A stretch of 64,000 bases of DNA from contig MBPM02000038.1 in assembly GCA_001695595.3 (NCBI GenBank), positions 372,001 to 436,000 on the forward strand. Reading direction: 5' to 3'. Both the position numbers and the translations under genes were made by a program. The notes beneath the pieces are model-generated. The model was not told the origin of the DNA. It was given only the letters and a program-made list of their open reading frames with translations, and searched no databases. Each line of letters opens with the position of its first letter. The stretch's first letter is position 1. Origin of the DNA: Plasmopara viticola (lineage: Eukaryota; Oomycota; Peronosporomycetes; Peronosporales; Peronosporaceae). Shown in pieces: positions 9,457 through 20,790 of the stretch.

Positions 9457-11276
9457 ACGGAAGTGAAGCTGCGCTGCGGTGTGTACGGCGAAGAGAGCGT
9501 CTTCTTCGTCGAGATTAACCGCAATGCAGATGTAGAGGTGCTGCAGAAGGCCATTGTGAACGAGAAGAAAGACGTCAACGATCGCTTCGAAGTTGATCCA
9601 GCCAGGTTGACGCTCTACGTGGCGCGAAAGAAAGGGAAAACCAAGTGGCTGGCGGACGACAACAAGTTGTATGCTCTCTTGGAAGGAGATGTGGATAAGA
9701 AGTTTATGAAGATACGTTCGTCGTGGATTCTCGACGAAGATTGCTTTGGGAAGAACTTTCAGCCTGGTCGCAAGGAGAGTCACGCGCTCGTGGCACTCCC
9801 AGAAGCGCAGCAAAGTGCGGCGACACTGACACTGTTGATGCCGCCAGTTGACCAAGGTTGGACGGCCAGATGGTTGAGCGACTGTCGCATGAGCCAGGTA
9901 GCACCGCATAATTTACCACTTTTGGGAGAGCGGGCAGACTTCGTCGAACATGAGTTATCAGTGAAGATCACTTCTTACGAGCAGATTCGAGCGAACTGGC
10001 TGGCGAAAATGAAGACTGCGACTCCGGAGCTGATGGACAAGCTCTTTCGGATTGACAACGCGGAGCCCTGTGTGGATTTTTTGTATCAGGTCGGCAGTCG
10101 TGCCGTGGATCCTAGTGACACAGGGTTTCGTTCGTCTCGTTTTGGGACGACGTGATCTGCTACGTATCAAACTTCGTTGGCATCGGCAAGAGCGATCGAA
10201 ATTATAGACGATCGGCATCGACAGGACCGAATCGCCCCGACTACCTTTTCATTGTGGATTCCGTGTGCGTGTTTCGCGGTGAAGAGAAGGCCCCTGGAGA
10301 GCAGATGGAGACACCACGGCGCAAGTTATTTGAGAAGCTTGTTTGGAGCTACGGTGACGTTCCATATTTGATCGAATACGCAGCCGTTGGCTATGAAGCC
10401 AGGTCGTATGCTATCACTCGTGTGCACATTGACGTGGACGCAATTGACTTGGGGGTATATGATCTTAAACATTTGGAAGGACGGTTTCGTTTGCTGCTGG
10501 CAATTTTGAACGTCGCACGATTGTTACGGAGCCTTGCAAGTGCGTGTCCAGAAAGCGCTCGAGATGAGTACAAGAACATATCTCGAGATCAAGGGATCAA
10601 GATACTTCTCGGGCCATCCCGCGTTGTCAAGTGTTTCCCGAAAGCGCTGTTCTAACGAGCAAAGGACCATGTTGAAGCGGTGTACAAGGTCACGCCATCT
10701 CGAACGTTGATCGCCTGGATCATGCAGACCAGAATGCAATGCGATTGATATTCAAGCCACGCGGTCAAGAAAGTAGATTAGCAAATCTTGTGGAGTTTTT
10801 TCGCGCGCTCGCAAATGTGTTGCAAGCATTGGTGAAGCTGCATGCTGCTTCGTGGATGCATCGAAATATTCGATGGCCGAATGTTATCAAGAGTCGCGAT
10901 GGCGACAATTTGTGGTTCCTGATAGAATTCATGGACGCCGTGCGAAGTCCACAGGTTTCACCAAGCGGCAACCACCTGAGTCAAGCCAAACACGCCCCCG
11001 AGATCTTGAGCGATGGTATTCACACAAGTGCGGTGGACGTATGGTCTGCTGGGCGGTTAACCCAAACGTGTGGGGGTGAAGTCTGCGGAAGTTGGTAGGT
11101 ATGACACGGGGAGAGAGAGAATACAGTTTCTGGAGCTCCTGGTGCATGACGATCCATCGAGAAAACCCACTGCAGTCGCAGCACTCGATCGACTCCGTCA
11201 GCTTGAGCAAGAATACTTGACACGGCAAAAACGGAAGAAAAAGCAGAGGCGGAAGTCAGGGCTCCGAGGTAAATGA
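9457..11276 (+). pseudogene. Crinkler (CRN) effector gene with kinase-like C-terminus, broken
   Basis: The N-terminus has the CRN header: VKLRCGVYGEE, then LTLYVARKKG where LFLAK normally stands, then SHALVALP in place of the HVLVxxP end of the DWL region. The C-terminal part resembles the kinase-like D2 domain of CRN8-type proteins: PDYLFIVDS, SWMHRNIRWPNV (catalytic loop, with N for the D of HRD), FLIEFMDA (DFD/DFG region, E for D), HAPEI and SAVDVWSAG. The expected start codon is ACG (9457-9459) instead of ATG. The frame breaks near 10150, at a TAA near 10655, and near 11065. It should therefore be both untranslatable as one protein and catalytically dead. Such proteins act inside plant cells. 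It lies about 180 bp from the PLV-A helicase start. Confidence 0.7.
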
Positions 11277-11446
11277 TGTCGTACTTACTAGAGCTGTTGT
11301 GATACTTCAATTTTATAGTGAATTGCAATTGTTTGAGGAGTTGTGGGAACGCGGGTTGTAATTTAATAACCAGAAGAGCTATGTTACATTGACATATTCC
11401 GGTGGTGGTGCTCTTCTAACACTTTTGTATATATATATTAATTTTG

Positions 11447-12600
11447 TTTCGGAAAAGGTTGGGGTGACGCCCTCCTTCCAAGCGCGGGGGCTAAATGCTC
11501 GCGCGCTTCGGGCAGGTGCTCTCGGGCATCTGCAGGTCTCTAACGAGTCTCACCCTCGACGCGACGGTCTCCAGCACCAGGCCAAACCCCCTTCCACGCT
11601 CTTAACCGCGCCAACCGCATCCGGATTGGCTCCTTTAATGTGAATTCTCTAGGTTCGAAGCGCAAGAAGCACGAAACACTCCCCGAAGATCTCCGGCGCT
11701 ACCGCGTCGATATCCTTGGCCTCCGAGAAACCAATAGAGGTGAGCACCGCACTGATGACTTCCTTCTAACCCTGAAAAAAAAAAAAAAAAAAACCAAGCC
11801 AAGACCGAAGTCACCGAAATTCGCCGCCACTGCAACCCGTCGGGCACCACTCGACACGCCCGATCCCGAGAAGAAACCTGGCACCACACTAAGAAGCTCG
11901 GAACACTCCTCGGCGATATTGAAGATCTATCCCGACGCAAGTCCCTGGCCACCCTCGCGCTCCACCGCCTCTGGTCCGTCTGGCTCCGCCCCACGCTCAT
12001 CTCACCCAAGACCTGCATTCGACTGTACAACACCTACGTTTTACTAATTCTGCTGTACAACTGCGCCACCTGGGCTCCTACCAAGTCAGAGTTCCACGGC
12101 CTTGAGAGTTTTTATCGCCGCCAGCTTCGCTACGCTCTTGGCTATCGCTACTCCCGACACATTTCGAATGCAAGACTCTACGACCTCTGTGATGAGCGGC
12201 CGCTGAGACTACGACTGACACAAGCTCGCTGGCGCCTGTCTGGCCATGTACTTCGCCGCAACCCCGACATCCAGCTAACCTCCAGATGCGTGCTTACTTC
12301 TTCTCCACCGCAGCAAAATGGCGCGGACGTCCCCGTACCACGCTCCCCTCAACACTCGACCACAACCTTGTTTACCATGGCTCCGGCTCTCGACTCCGGA
12401 TAGCACAAGACCTCGAAGTGGTACGTACCCTTGCACAAGACCGAAAGAAATGGAAGACCCTCACGACCTCGGTGCTGGATGCACTGTTCGCCGAACGAGA
12501 CCCGACGTATGCGGACACCACTCTATGCCGTGGACTAGCCAGACTGAGCCTAGCACGTGCATACCTTGGCAACGCGATAACGTAATACATTACATTACAT
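11447..12600 (+). mobile_element. Internally deleted non-LTR retrotransposon (LINE)
   Basis: The 5' part begins with GGAAAAGGTTGGGGTGACG and encodes the start of an apurinic-type endonuclease (IGSFNVNSLGSKRK, RVDILGLRETN). After an A-run of 18 (about 11776-11793) the frame continues with the thumb and C-terminal part of a LINE reverse transcriptase (KLGTLLGDIEDLSRRKSLAT, RLYNTYVLLILLYNCATW). The endonuclease middle and the RT catalytic core are absent. The 3' end is a short ACATT tail. An 11-bp target-site duplication, TATTAATTTTG, flanks it at 11436-11446 and 12600-12610, so the deleted form itself was retrotransposed, presumably with enzymes from a full-length relative. Confidence 0.7.
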
Positions 12601-12610
12601 ATTAATTTTG

Positions 12611-12819
12611 GTAACAATGTTGCAAAATTCACATTAGGATTACGTTCACTCGCGTGATCTTTCTCTTGGCGTACGCTAGTGGACGGACTGCATTGATTAT
12701 GTTACCTTGTCCGCCACCTGTGCATTAAATGGCATCTAGAGTACCCTTCGAGACCACGTTAATGTAATTTTAACGTGGTACATTAATGGACCATGTAGTA
12801 CATGGTTCGTACCCTACAG
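12611..12819. other. Non-coding gap
   Basis: No gene or repeat is recognised between the LINE and the start of the duplicated effector block. It contains a short inverted arrangement around GTACATGGTTCGTACC and AT-rich sequence only. Confidence 0.4.
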
Positions 12820-14620
12820 TTGGTGAATTTGTGGTATGCGTGGTGGCGAAATCTCTACGGATGGGGCAGGCATGCATAAAAAGCCGTCACAAGCATCGGT
12901 AATTCCTTTGCTTTGCTCATGACGTAATTTTTACATGCTCAAGTCAAAGAGGTCAGACAGCGACTTCGCCAGGTCTGAGCAATTCGAATCACGTAATTGG
13001 TTAGGACAAGCCAATTTTTTCTTCATAATTGGAACTGCGCATTCCACAACAGCCGTCACATTAGCGCACTGGCTCATAAATTAAATAGCATTAATGCGCC
13101 CATTACCATTTCGTGTGCTTATCTTATGAAAAGTAAATTTTTCCGCATTTTGTGTCGCATAATACAACTGCAATTAGCATAAGGAGCATTACAATACTAC
13201 GAAGCATTACTATACTCAAGCCGGGCTTTTTCTAGCTTATAAAACCCGAACAGCGAAAGTAGCTCTTATACATACAATACGATGAGCTCTGCGAAAAGTT
13301 GTAGACTTGTCAATTGATTCCATCAAATATACATACTGGCATGACAAAAAAAATTTGCAGACGTCTATCCTGAACGAGTCTGACTCCCCTAGATTGTCAT
13401 TCATAAAAATCCGTTGAGCAGAGCAGTACACCGTCCGTTTCCCATGCGCCGCTGTGCACTTCTCTTCCGTCTTTTCTTGATCAGCTATTCGTGCAGTGTC
13501 TACTTCTCGGCCTGCACGCAAGCATCCTCGCTGAAGGAACCCGACGAAGAGTTGCCTCGTGCCGAACAGTGGGATGACAACGGCAAGCGCATACTTCAGG
13601 CGGATGACCCTGAGCACATTCGAACCGAAGAGCGAGGTATAACACAGAATCTCAAACCTGCTGCGGAGTCCATTGGGAAGGTGAAGGCAGCAGGGAAGGC
13701 AATAAAGACTTCGGTGTTAAACTCGAAGCTAATGAATTGGGTAAAGACGGCATTGAGGAAGGGATACACAGCCTGGCAGTTGGTGAAAATGTACTCTTTA
13801 AGCAAAGGAGGCGGTGTCTCTGCGATGATGAGTGGAATTACTCCGCTAACCTACAAGACTGTTTACGGTCGTACAATTGCGTCCAAGGTAGATGTCAAGG
13901 AGAAGTTCGACACTTTCAAGACAGAGTACTTTAAACTATTTGAGGACCTTGACAACGTAAAACCGTCCTCTGGAATGCAGTACTGGGATGATGAGTTAAA
14001 AAAACTGCCATGGACGCGGCAATTCACGGCGCGTTTGGCTTTGAATAAAGTGCGCAAGATTCTCAAATCAGACCCCTCTGTCGAAAAAATGATTGATCTT
14101 AACGTCTCTCCTCTCTTGTACATGCGAGCATTGGAGAAACAGGGGGCATTTGCCAGAAATGATGTGGCCGCAATCAATAAATTGAAAGATTACGTCAAGG
14201 CTTTCAAAAAGCACGTGGATCTGGCATAAAACAATTCACAACGTCAGGTAAGCTGTCAAATATACGGCAATAAACTTTGTTTTGAACAAAAGCCTTTTGC
14301 TGCATGCTCTGTTCATTTGTATGCATGTTTCTTAATCGTACCATCTGGAATTCCATCTGAATTTCCGTAAATAATAAACAATGCATTAAACACACGGGAG
14401 GAAAAGACTGAGGACGAATGGAGAAAAAGGAAGGGGAGGCTCGCACGTTGTAACGCCGGCGCTGCTTGTCAAGGTCATACGTTTATTATGACACACAATT
14501 CAATGCGAGCGATCTCTTCATGACGTTGGAGAGAAGACGCCGTAGCTTTATATCAGTAAAAATACTGATTCGCATACTGCTATTTCCAAATCCAGCCTAA
14601 AAATAAAATAAAAATAAAAA
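12820..14620 (+). repeat. Direct duplication, unit 1 (carries intact effector gene)
   Basis: This unit aligns over most of its length with 17135-18850 in the same orientation. Shared landmarks are GTGGTATGCGTGGTGGCG about 600 bp upstream of the gene, GCGAAAGTAGCTCTTATACAT in two overlapping parts just upstream, the coding region itself, and a downstream block containing CGCCGGCGCTGC and TACGTTTATTATGAC. About 620 bp before the ATG are non-coding; a TATAAAA box near 13239 may serve the gene. The region 14230-14620 after the gene holds no further coding sequence. Confidence 0.65.
13444..14229 (+). CDS. Secreted RXLR-type effector candidate (RILQ-EER variant)
   Basis: This is an intact frame of 261 residues. 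Residues 1-26 form a clear secretion signal (MRRCALLFRLFLISYS, then a small-residue cleavage region around SACTQA). The variant translocation motif RILQ is at residues 49-52 and TEER at 61-64, the usual spacing of an RXLR-dEER effector of oomycetes. The rest is lysine-rich and helical, with tryptophan and tyrosine spaced as in WY-type folds (YWDDELKKLPW, KVRKILKSDPSV), though I cannot confirm such a fold. The upstream TTG at 13414 adds ten residues before the signal and is unlikely to be used. A diverged, broken sister gene at 17672 has canonical RILR. Function in the host is unknown. Confidence 0.75.
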   Translation: MRRCALLFRLFLISYSCSVYFSACTQASSLKEPDEELPRAEQWDDNGKRILQADDPEHIRTEERGITQNLKPAAESIGKVKAAGKAIKTSVLNSKLMNWVKTALRKGYTAWQLVKMYSLSKGGGVSAMMSGITPLTYKTVYGRTIASKVDVKEKFDTFKTEYFKLFEDLDNVKPSSGMQYWDDELKKLPWTRQFTARLALNKVRKILKSDPSVEKMIDLNVSPLLYMRALEKQGAFARNDVAAINKLKDYVKAFKKHVDLA

Positions 14621-14739
14621 GTACCGTGTTGAACTTTGTGCAAACAAAACAAATTAGGATCTAAACTGCAATTTTTAGGACACGCCGGTCCTTTAAATCT
14701 TGTAATGTGTCACTTATATCTTTCAGCACGTCTCAAAAT

Positions 14740-16060
14740 ATTAAGGAACCCTCATCATTGGTGATCAATGCGCGCGGCGTGGGAGTGTCCTCAAAGAACT
14801 TGGATAAACAACTGAGAGCAAGAGCCTTATCAGTGTTTGTGGCCCGAAAGCGAAATCCAAATTGTGTTGCGTTCCCACAGCAGACGCGATCGCTCGCCAT
14901 AACTTTGAAGTAAATTTGATATCTCTGTCTGTTACAATGGTCTTTGGGGTGCCATTGTTTGATACAAATTTTATATATAATCTTTCGCGATTTCTGCAGT
15001 ATTGCCCGGTGTTTACGTAGCGATGAAAATGGCTCTTTTTATCAAGCAACCAACAATCACTATGACACAATTAAAACCACTTTTGGTCAGAGTAACGACA
15101 GGATGAATTTATTGAAATATCGACCCATCTGTCCCTCGGAACATCCAGAGACTGAAGTACTCGTGGCGGTTCGGTCTGCCTAGCCTTATTGCGCTGACAG
15201 ATTTTGCATGTGTTGACCTAGCGGTGGATGTATTTTGTCAATTTTGGCCAGAGTACTTTTGACGCTCGGCCAGATACGTCTTGTAAAATTTTGAGTATTC
15301 TGTCGGTGCATAATCATAGTTTCCGCAGTTGAAGCGATCTTTTGATCTTTGTTGTCTAGGATATACAGGCGTGGAGTCTCAATTTCGCCAGTTTGGTAAT
15401 ACAAAATGCCATTCCGCAATTAGTACTTTGGCACACCATCACTTTTTCTCAGCTTCTTAATGATGTACTGTGGGTCTCTTTTTCACACATCCATTCCCTT
15501 TGCGAAATAAGCAATTGTAAGCTTGTTTGTCCTGATTGTCGCCACAATCTCGCAGTTCTTAGCCGCTTCCAGTAAGTCTTGCAAGTTGCCTTGGGCAGCT
15601 TTTCTCTCGCATTCTGGATTGCTTGTCACACGGTGTCAGTCTCACCGGAAATCCACGGGAATAAAGGCTTAGATTCAGCAAGCTCATCACATTATCGAGC
15701 TACTCTGCGATTTGTAACATTCTGCGTTAGGATCATTTCAATATTTTGTGGTCTGTTTTGATCTTGAATAATCGATCGAGAAGATACACACGCCGCACTT
15801 TTAGCGCATGCACTTTGCAAGTAGCTCTTACCATTGTGTCTTGCCCGTCCGCTGCAAAAGGAGTTACAATAGCCTGAGCAGTAAAGCACACCTGGCCATT
15901 GGTACTTGTCGCATCTTGCAAAGTCGTCACTCGTGATCTTGAGAGCGACGATGGCCGTAAACTACCATTGTCATCAAAAGCACTTATTCGGCTTTGTTGA
16001 CGAGATCGATTCGGAGTTGGGTGCTTATCCGTATGGCCTCTTTTCTGGGCCTACTTACTG
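14740..16060 (-). pseudogene. Ty3/gypsy pol remnant: RNase H and integrase
   Basis: Read on the minus strand in order: an RNase H-like part (about 15930-15700) with TNGQVCFTAQAIVTPFAAD and FKIKTDHKILK; a zinc-binding integrase head ending in CKICQRNKA (about 15200), a core with DRWVDISIN, and GTPKTIVTDRDIKFTS with the second catalytic aspartate (about 14930). These are typical of Ty3/gypsy integrases. Many stops and frameshifts break it, and no LTR or protease was found. It probably belongs to the same family as the pieces at 21049-23165 and 63465-64000, but these regions do not overlap, so this is inference. Confidence 0.65.
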
Positions 16061-16429
16061 GACCCCAAAATCAAAACGAGACTGTACAAATTTTGTTTTA
16101 CACTCTACGCTTTTTGTATAAATGGATAAAGTGGCGAAATAAACCTTCCAAAAGCGCTTGTATTTGTAAGATACAGCGCTATAGATTTTCAGTGATGTCT
16201 TGATCTGGATGTCTGGCACCTGAGTCCTTACATCTGGGATATCGTCTTGGAGGAGTTGGACAGGCTTCAGCTGTATCACCGTTAATAATTACAAGTCTTT
16301 TCGCTGTTTGTCGAGCTCCTTGATCTGTCTTGTGGGGAGCTCAATGGCATTTATAGACGGGCTTGTTAATGAAAAATCTTTCGCTTTTCCATACGACAAA
16401 GCCGAGCAAAACAGCTCAGTATTATTAAA
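16061..16429. other. Gap without recognised gene
   Basis: The sequence between the gypsy pol remnant and the unidentified inverted repeat has only short frames. A part around 16055-16280 may still be decayed retroelement sequence upstream of RNase H, but nothing in it can be named. Confidence 0.3.
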
Positions 16430-16950
16430 TGTAGATCAAGCAAAGCCAAGTGGGTAACTTATCGGGAAGCTATTCTCCGTGTTTTTAAAATCGGAACACG
16501 AATTCACCAAAATGCAAAAGGTACCAATCGATGGAACTTCTTGTATCGCACAAGCGTACAACGTTAATTTCGTGCTAAAAGACAATCCTTCTACTTCAAT
16601 ACTTTCCTCTATGTGGCTCATACCAATAATCACATGATAACTTGCTTGACACTATGTGACCACTACCACCCTTGCCTTGAACTTTTGAACTTCACACGAC
16701 AAGTGCTACCATGCAACACAGTCGCGGAGGAAGGTCACCAAGGTGGTCGTCGAACGAGGCTTTGGGACAAGCGAGGTGAAGTCGGTGTAGGAGAAGAAGT
16801 TTTAGATGCGAAAAAAATAACTGAGAAGTGATGTTAAAATGGCGAGCTTTTGCGACTTAATTTCTTGCTATGGTCTAAGTTGTAGTATTCAGCCATCAAC
16901 TGCTGCCATCCTTAAGGCTATCATTCTTCTTTTTTCCATCTGGCTTTTAA
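16430..16950 (+). repeat. Unidentified sequence, arm 1 of an inverted pair
   Basis: This aligns with the reverse complement of 20230-20790. Shared landmarks are GTAGATCAAGCAAAGCCAAGT at the start (two overlapping parts), a coding-like stretch (HTNNHMITCLTLCDHYHP here, RTNNHKITRFTLCDNEP there) and CTGCTGCCATCCTT-type sequence near the end. The coding-like stretch ends in EKKITEK or ALKQIEK-like sequence before a TGA in both. It may be the end of an oomycete gene or a transposon; I cannot name it. Confidence 0.45.
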
Positions 16951-17134
16951 CACATTCACCATTTTTTTGTTACGAAATTTCATATTCTCGCCGTTCAAAA
17001 GCACCATGTTGACAGCTTGAAAGTCTTGGATACGTCTTCTATGTCATAAATAAAGAAGTTAGAATAAGCGGGAGTTGACTGGTATGGCGAAGATACAATA
17101 ATATAAACTAGTGTCTGCGTGGGTGGTAACCCAC

Positions 17135-18850
17135 GATTGATAAATTTGTGGTATGCGTGGTGGCGTAATTTCAACAGATGAGGCAGGTATGCATAAAAAC
17201 CATTACAACCATCAATAAGTCCTTTGATTTGCTTATTGCTTAATTTAACCTTAAGGTAGTTCTGGTTTCTTTAAACTGCGCATTCCACGACAGCCGTCAC
17301 GCTAGTGCACTGGCCAATCAAGTCACTAGCATTTATGCGCTCAATAATTTTTTTTTAGGTTGCTCATGTTATGACAAGTTTCAGTCCTTTTCATGTTAAG
17401 CTAGTAAATTCACGGATTGAGTATAGTAGTGCTTATAATCTTGAGAAAAATCGCAGCGCGAACATGCGACGAAAGTGTCAGAATATCAAAACACAACCGG
17501 TACAGCGAAAGTAGCTCTTATACATTCAGTACGATGAACACTGCGAAAAATTGTAGACTTTTTAATTTAAACCGGCTATAAATACTGGCATGACAAAAAA
17601 AATTGTGCGTCTATCGCCTAATTGCCATTTTTGGAAACACGTTGTGCAGAGCAGTACCCCGTACGTTTCCCATGCGCCACTGTGCATGTCTCTTCCATCT
17701 TTTCTTGATCGGCTTTTTGTGCAATGTCTACTTCTCGGCCTGCACACACACATCCTCGCTGAAGGAATCCGACGACGAGTCTCCTCGTGCCGAACATTGG
17801 GGTAGCGATGGCAAGCGCATCCTTCGAGCAAATGACTCTGAGTTTCTTTTAACCGAAGAGCGAATCCTGCTAATCCTGCTGTGGAGTCCATTGGGAAGGT
17901 AAAAGCCTCGGAGAAGGCGCTACCGAATACGTCGTTGAATCGAAGCTAAATATAGCGAATTAGGGAAAGAACAAAAGGGCGAAACCCGAGCAGTTTAACA
18001 CACCGTCCGAGATGCCGAAATTCTACAAAGGAACGAAAGAAACAGACAAAGCCCTCAACCTGCTGGAATAACTCCGTTAAACGTGAAAAATATAAAAGAT
18101 GCCAAACTTCGTGACGCCAAGGATTCCGACAATTTTACGAGAGACTACTTTGCACAATTGGAGGGCCTTAGCGGAATCACACTAGCCTCTCGATCAGACA
18201 AGTGGGATGAAGCGTTGAAAGAGTTGTCATTGAAGCAGCGGCTTGCGATGCGTACGTCTATATTTATAGTGCGCAGTTTCTCCTTCTCAAGTCGTGCGAA
18301 GAAAATTCTGCTTGTATTGACATGCCCCCTCTCTTGCTCATGCGACTGCTGGGTAAACGGGGTGCGTTTTGCAAGAATGAGCGCATAATTAGATCTTTGA
18401 AAGATTACGTCGAGGCCAACAAAAAAATTGGATTAACCATAAAACCATTCACAACGTCAGGTTAGCTGTCAAATATGCGGCAATAAACTTTGTTTTTAAT
18501 AAAAACATTTATGCGTTCAGTTTAACGGAATTTTGACTCTTGTTTGGAAAATGCAGTGCACGCTCGTTAAGCGCATTGAGAAAAACATCTAGATCCTGTG
18601 AATTTATTGATAATTTGACGATGCATTGAACACACGCGAGGAAAAGACCGATGATGAAAGGAGAAAAAGAAATGTGGGGCTCGCGCGATGCAACGCCGGC
18701 GCTGCATTTCGAGGTCGTACGTTTATTATGACTCGCAATTTAATACGAGTGACGAAAAGACGCCGTGGCTTTTTACCGGTAAAAATACCGATTCGCACAT
18801 TGCTGTCTTCGAATTTCGGCCTATAAAATACCGTGTTCTTTGTGCAAGGT
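17135..18850 (+). repeat. Direct duplication, unit 2 (carries broken effector gene)
   Basis: This is the second copy of the unit at 12820-14620, more diverged and with the coding part decayed. The upstream and downstream landmarks are in the same order and spacing. About 540 bp before the effector start are non-coding. Confidence 0.6.
17672..18442 (+). pseudogene. Broken RXLR effector gene (canonical RILR-EER)
   Basis: ATG 17672 opens a frame with a signal peptide (MRHCACLFHLFLIGFLCNVY), RILR at residues 49-52 and TEER at 61-64, aligning residue for residue with the intact gene at 13444. After about 75 codons the frame is lost; homologous pieces continue in other frames (VGKVKASEKA, ITPLNV, SRSDKWDEALKELSLKQRL, SLKDYVEANKK) to about 18442. 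Several small insertions and deletions and a shortened middle are visible. The N-terminal motifs are therefore better preserved than the body. Confidence 0.65.
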
Positions 18851-19598
18851 GTTGTGTGCCCCCCGTAGCACGTGAAGTCTATCGGATGCCCACGCAGCTG
18901 AATTGAATTCCAAAGAATAGATACTAGGTCTTACATATGTCGGACGAACAATCGAAAGGAATGCTGACTGCGTTGGCCTAAGGATGTGGCTGCCCTTCCT
19001 ACTATGGTAGCACCCTCAATAGCTCTCGAGACAAAGCTGATGAAGAGAGAAGTTCCCTTGGTTGAAAGGAAGAAAAGCCAGAGGCTTCGCACTTCAAGTA
19101 AGGACAAATTAAAGGGGCTTTATCAATGGCGGTTGATGTGCGCGGCGTGTCACTCTCATTCCTGGGATGTCAGGCTAATCGCTGAGAGCCTTCTCTTTTT
19201 TGTGTCCTCAGAAAATTAAAGAAACAACCAAGAGCAACATACTTTCCGGTTAGCTTAAAGGTCTGCGCTTTCTTGTCTATGGCTTCATTTCTTTTTGCTA
19301 GCAAGCCATTTTATAAACATAGCTTTATGTCTACTGCCACTTATAATAGCTGTACTCTCTTTTTTATTTCCCTAAATTAGTGTATTCGTAGCTTATGTTA
19401 TCTAAAAAAAGATTTTCAGTCACCTCTACTGTCACTGCTGACTTCTCTCCGAAAAAGCTAATGCTTGCGCCCACTTTGCTTGTTTGTACTTGACCTCCTC
19501 ATAATAGACCCTCCACGAATTCACCTTGACTTGTTTGAAAACTTGAGGAGCTAATTAGTCGGCCCCTTCAACTCATAAGCATATTTACCCGCATTTAT
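18851..19598. other. Long stretch without recognised gene
   Basis: An ATG at 18938 opens a short frame that stops after 14 codons, and a frame at 18986-19219 has no recognisable features. The remainder is AT-rich with many stops. I see no repeat, RNA gene or conserved motif here. Confidence 0.3.
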
Positions 19599-20170
19599 TT
19601 ATGGCTTACTTTCAAGAAGACAGGAAGCCACGTCGAGGCAAGCAATAGCTGCCGCGTACCTCTTTTGAAACGACAATGGCATGAACGACATCATGAGGCT
19701 CATGAAAGTCATGAAATATGCTCTAAATGGTGGACACTCACTTGATACAGAGAATACCTGTGTTAAATCCGACTTGGGAAGCAATACAAACACTGAACTC
19801 GATATCTTCGTCTTGACTCTTGATTGACCAGCAACAGGTATTGTCCAGTTAACATTATCCAACACATTTGATATGGTGATCTCTTCACCGTTTAACACGA
19901 CGCTCAACCCGCCTCTTTCATCAAACCTAAGTCCACTTTGCCGTCATTAACACCGAAATAAGGTCATCGAACCGTTAAAAAAGGTTATGAGCTAAGTATT
20001 GACTTGTAGCGAAATTGTCTCCATCTTACAAAGATGCCATAGCCCCGTTCGTTTGATGTGGCTACATTTTGTCGAATAGAAAGCACGACGCCTAAAAAGA
20101 CAATCCTTTAAGCATCGAATGGTAGCAATAAATCCTCAAAATACGTAAGCATTAGTACTATCCATGGGAA
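19599..20170 (-). pseudogene. Stray third copy of the single-pass membrane protein of the palindrome arms
   Basis: The minus strand aligns with the C-terminal half of the genes at 30250-31167 and 48332-49393. Shared pieces include VLNGEEITISNVLDN, QSRVKTKISSSVFV (the same bases in a shifted frame) and MSLMMxFxPxxFQK. Only part of the gene is present and it has several frameshifts. It shows that this family is dispersed outside the palindrome. Confidence 0.5.
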
Positions 20171-20229
20171 TAGGTTATTTTACAGTTCAGACCAGAAGGA
20201 AGTTCCAGATGTCCCTTACTTAAACCTTA

Positions 20230-20790
20230 TTGGCCGAATTTTTTTTAGGTAAATGGAGTAAAGAAGAATGAAGGATGGTAGCAGTAGATGGCTGAGAGCC
20301 ACCACTTACGCTGTAGCAATGAAAGAATTCGTGACAGTTCTCCAATGCAGATCACTTCTCAATTTGCTTTAGAGCAACTAACAGTCCTCCTCCTTCACCG
20401 AGTATGCTCCGCTCGCCCCAAATCTTCGTCCGACGACCAATTTTAATAACCTTTCTCCGCGACTGTTTTACATTGTCGCACTTGTCGTATAAGCTTAAGA
20501 GCTCAAGGAAAAGGGGCTCGTTGTCACATAATGTAAAGCGAGTGATTTTGTGGTTATTCGTACGAGATACACAGTGGGAAATTCTAGATGACAAAGAGTT
20601 GTCTTCTCGCACAATTTTATCGTCCATTGGTTGGTGACGCTAAACATCGGAATTTTCTTCGATTATTTGATTTTGCCTTTCGGAAAAATTTTGTCCCGCT
20701 TTTAAAACTTAAATAAAGACTGCCCAATAGGATATCCACTTGGCTTTGCTTGATCTACATTCAATACAACCGAGCTGGTTTGATCGGCTT
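20230..20790 (-). repeat. Unidentified sequence, arm 2 of an inverted pair
   Basis: This is the reverse-complement partner of 16430-16950. Its coding-like stretch (20627-20352, minus) stays open for about 90 codons and includes CDNEPLFLELLSLYDKCDN and GGGLLVALKQIEK before a TGA. The two copies lie 3.3 kb apart around the broken effector gene. No function can be assigned. Confidence 0.45.

Noticed and set aside
9406..9909. 167-codon minus-strand frame
   Set aside because: It is antisense to the CRN header, which has recognisable motifs on the plus strand.
11776..11793. A-run as the poly(A) tail of a separate retrocopy
   Set aside because: LINE coding sequence lies on both sides in the same orientation, and the target duplication flanks the whole 1.15-kb unit, so the A-run is internal.
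13414..13443. Longer N-terminus for the effector starting at TTG 13414
   Set aside because: It would put ten polar residues ahead of a clear signal peptide; ATG 13444 gives a normal secretion signal.
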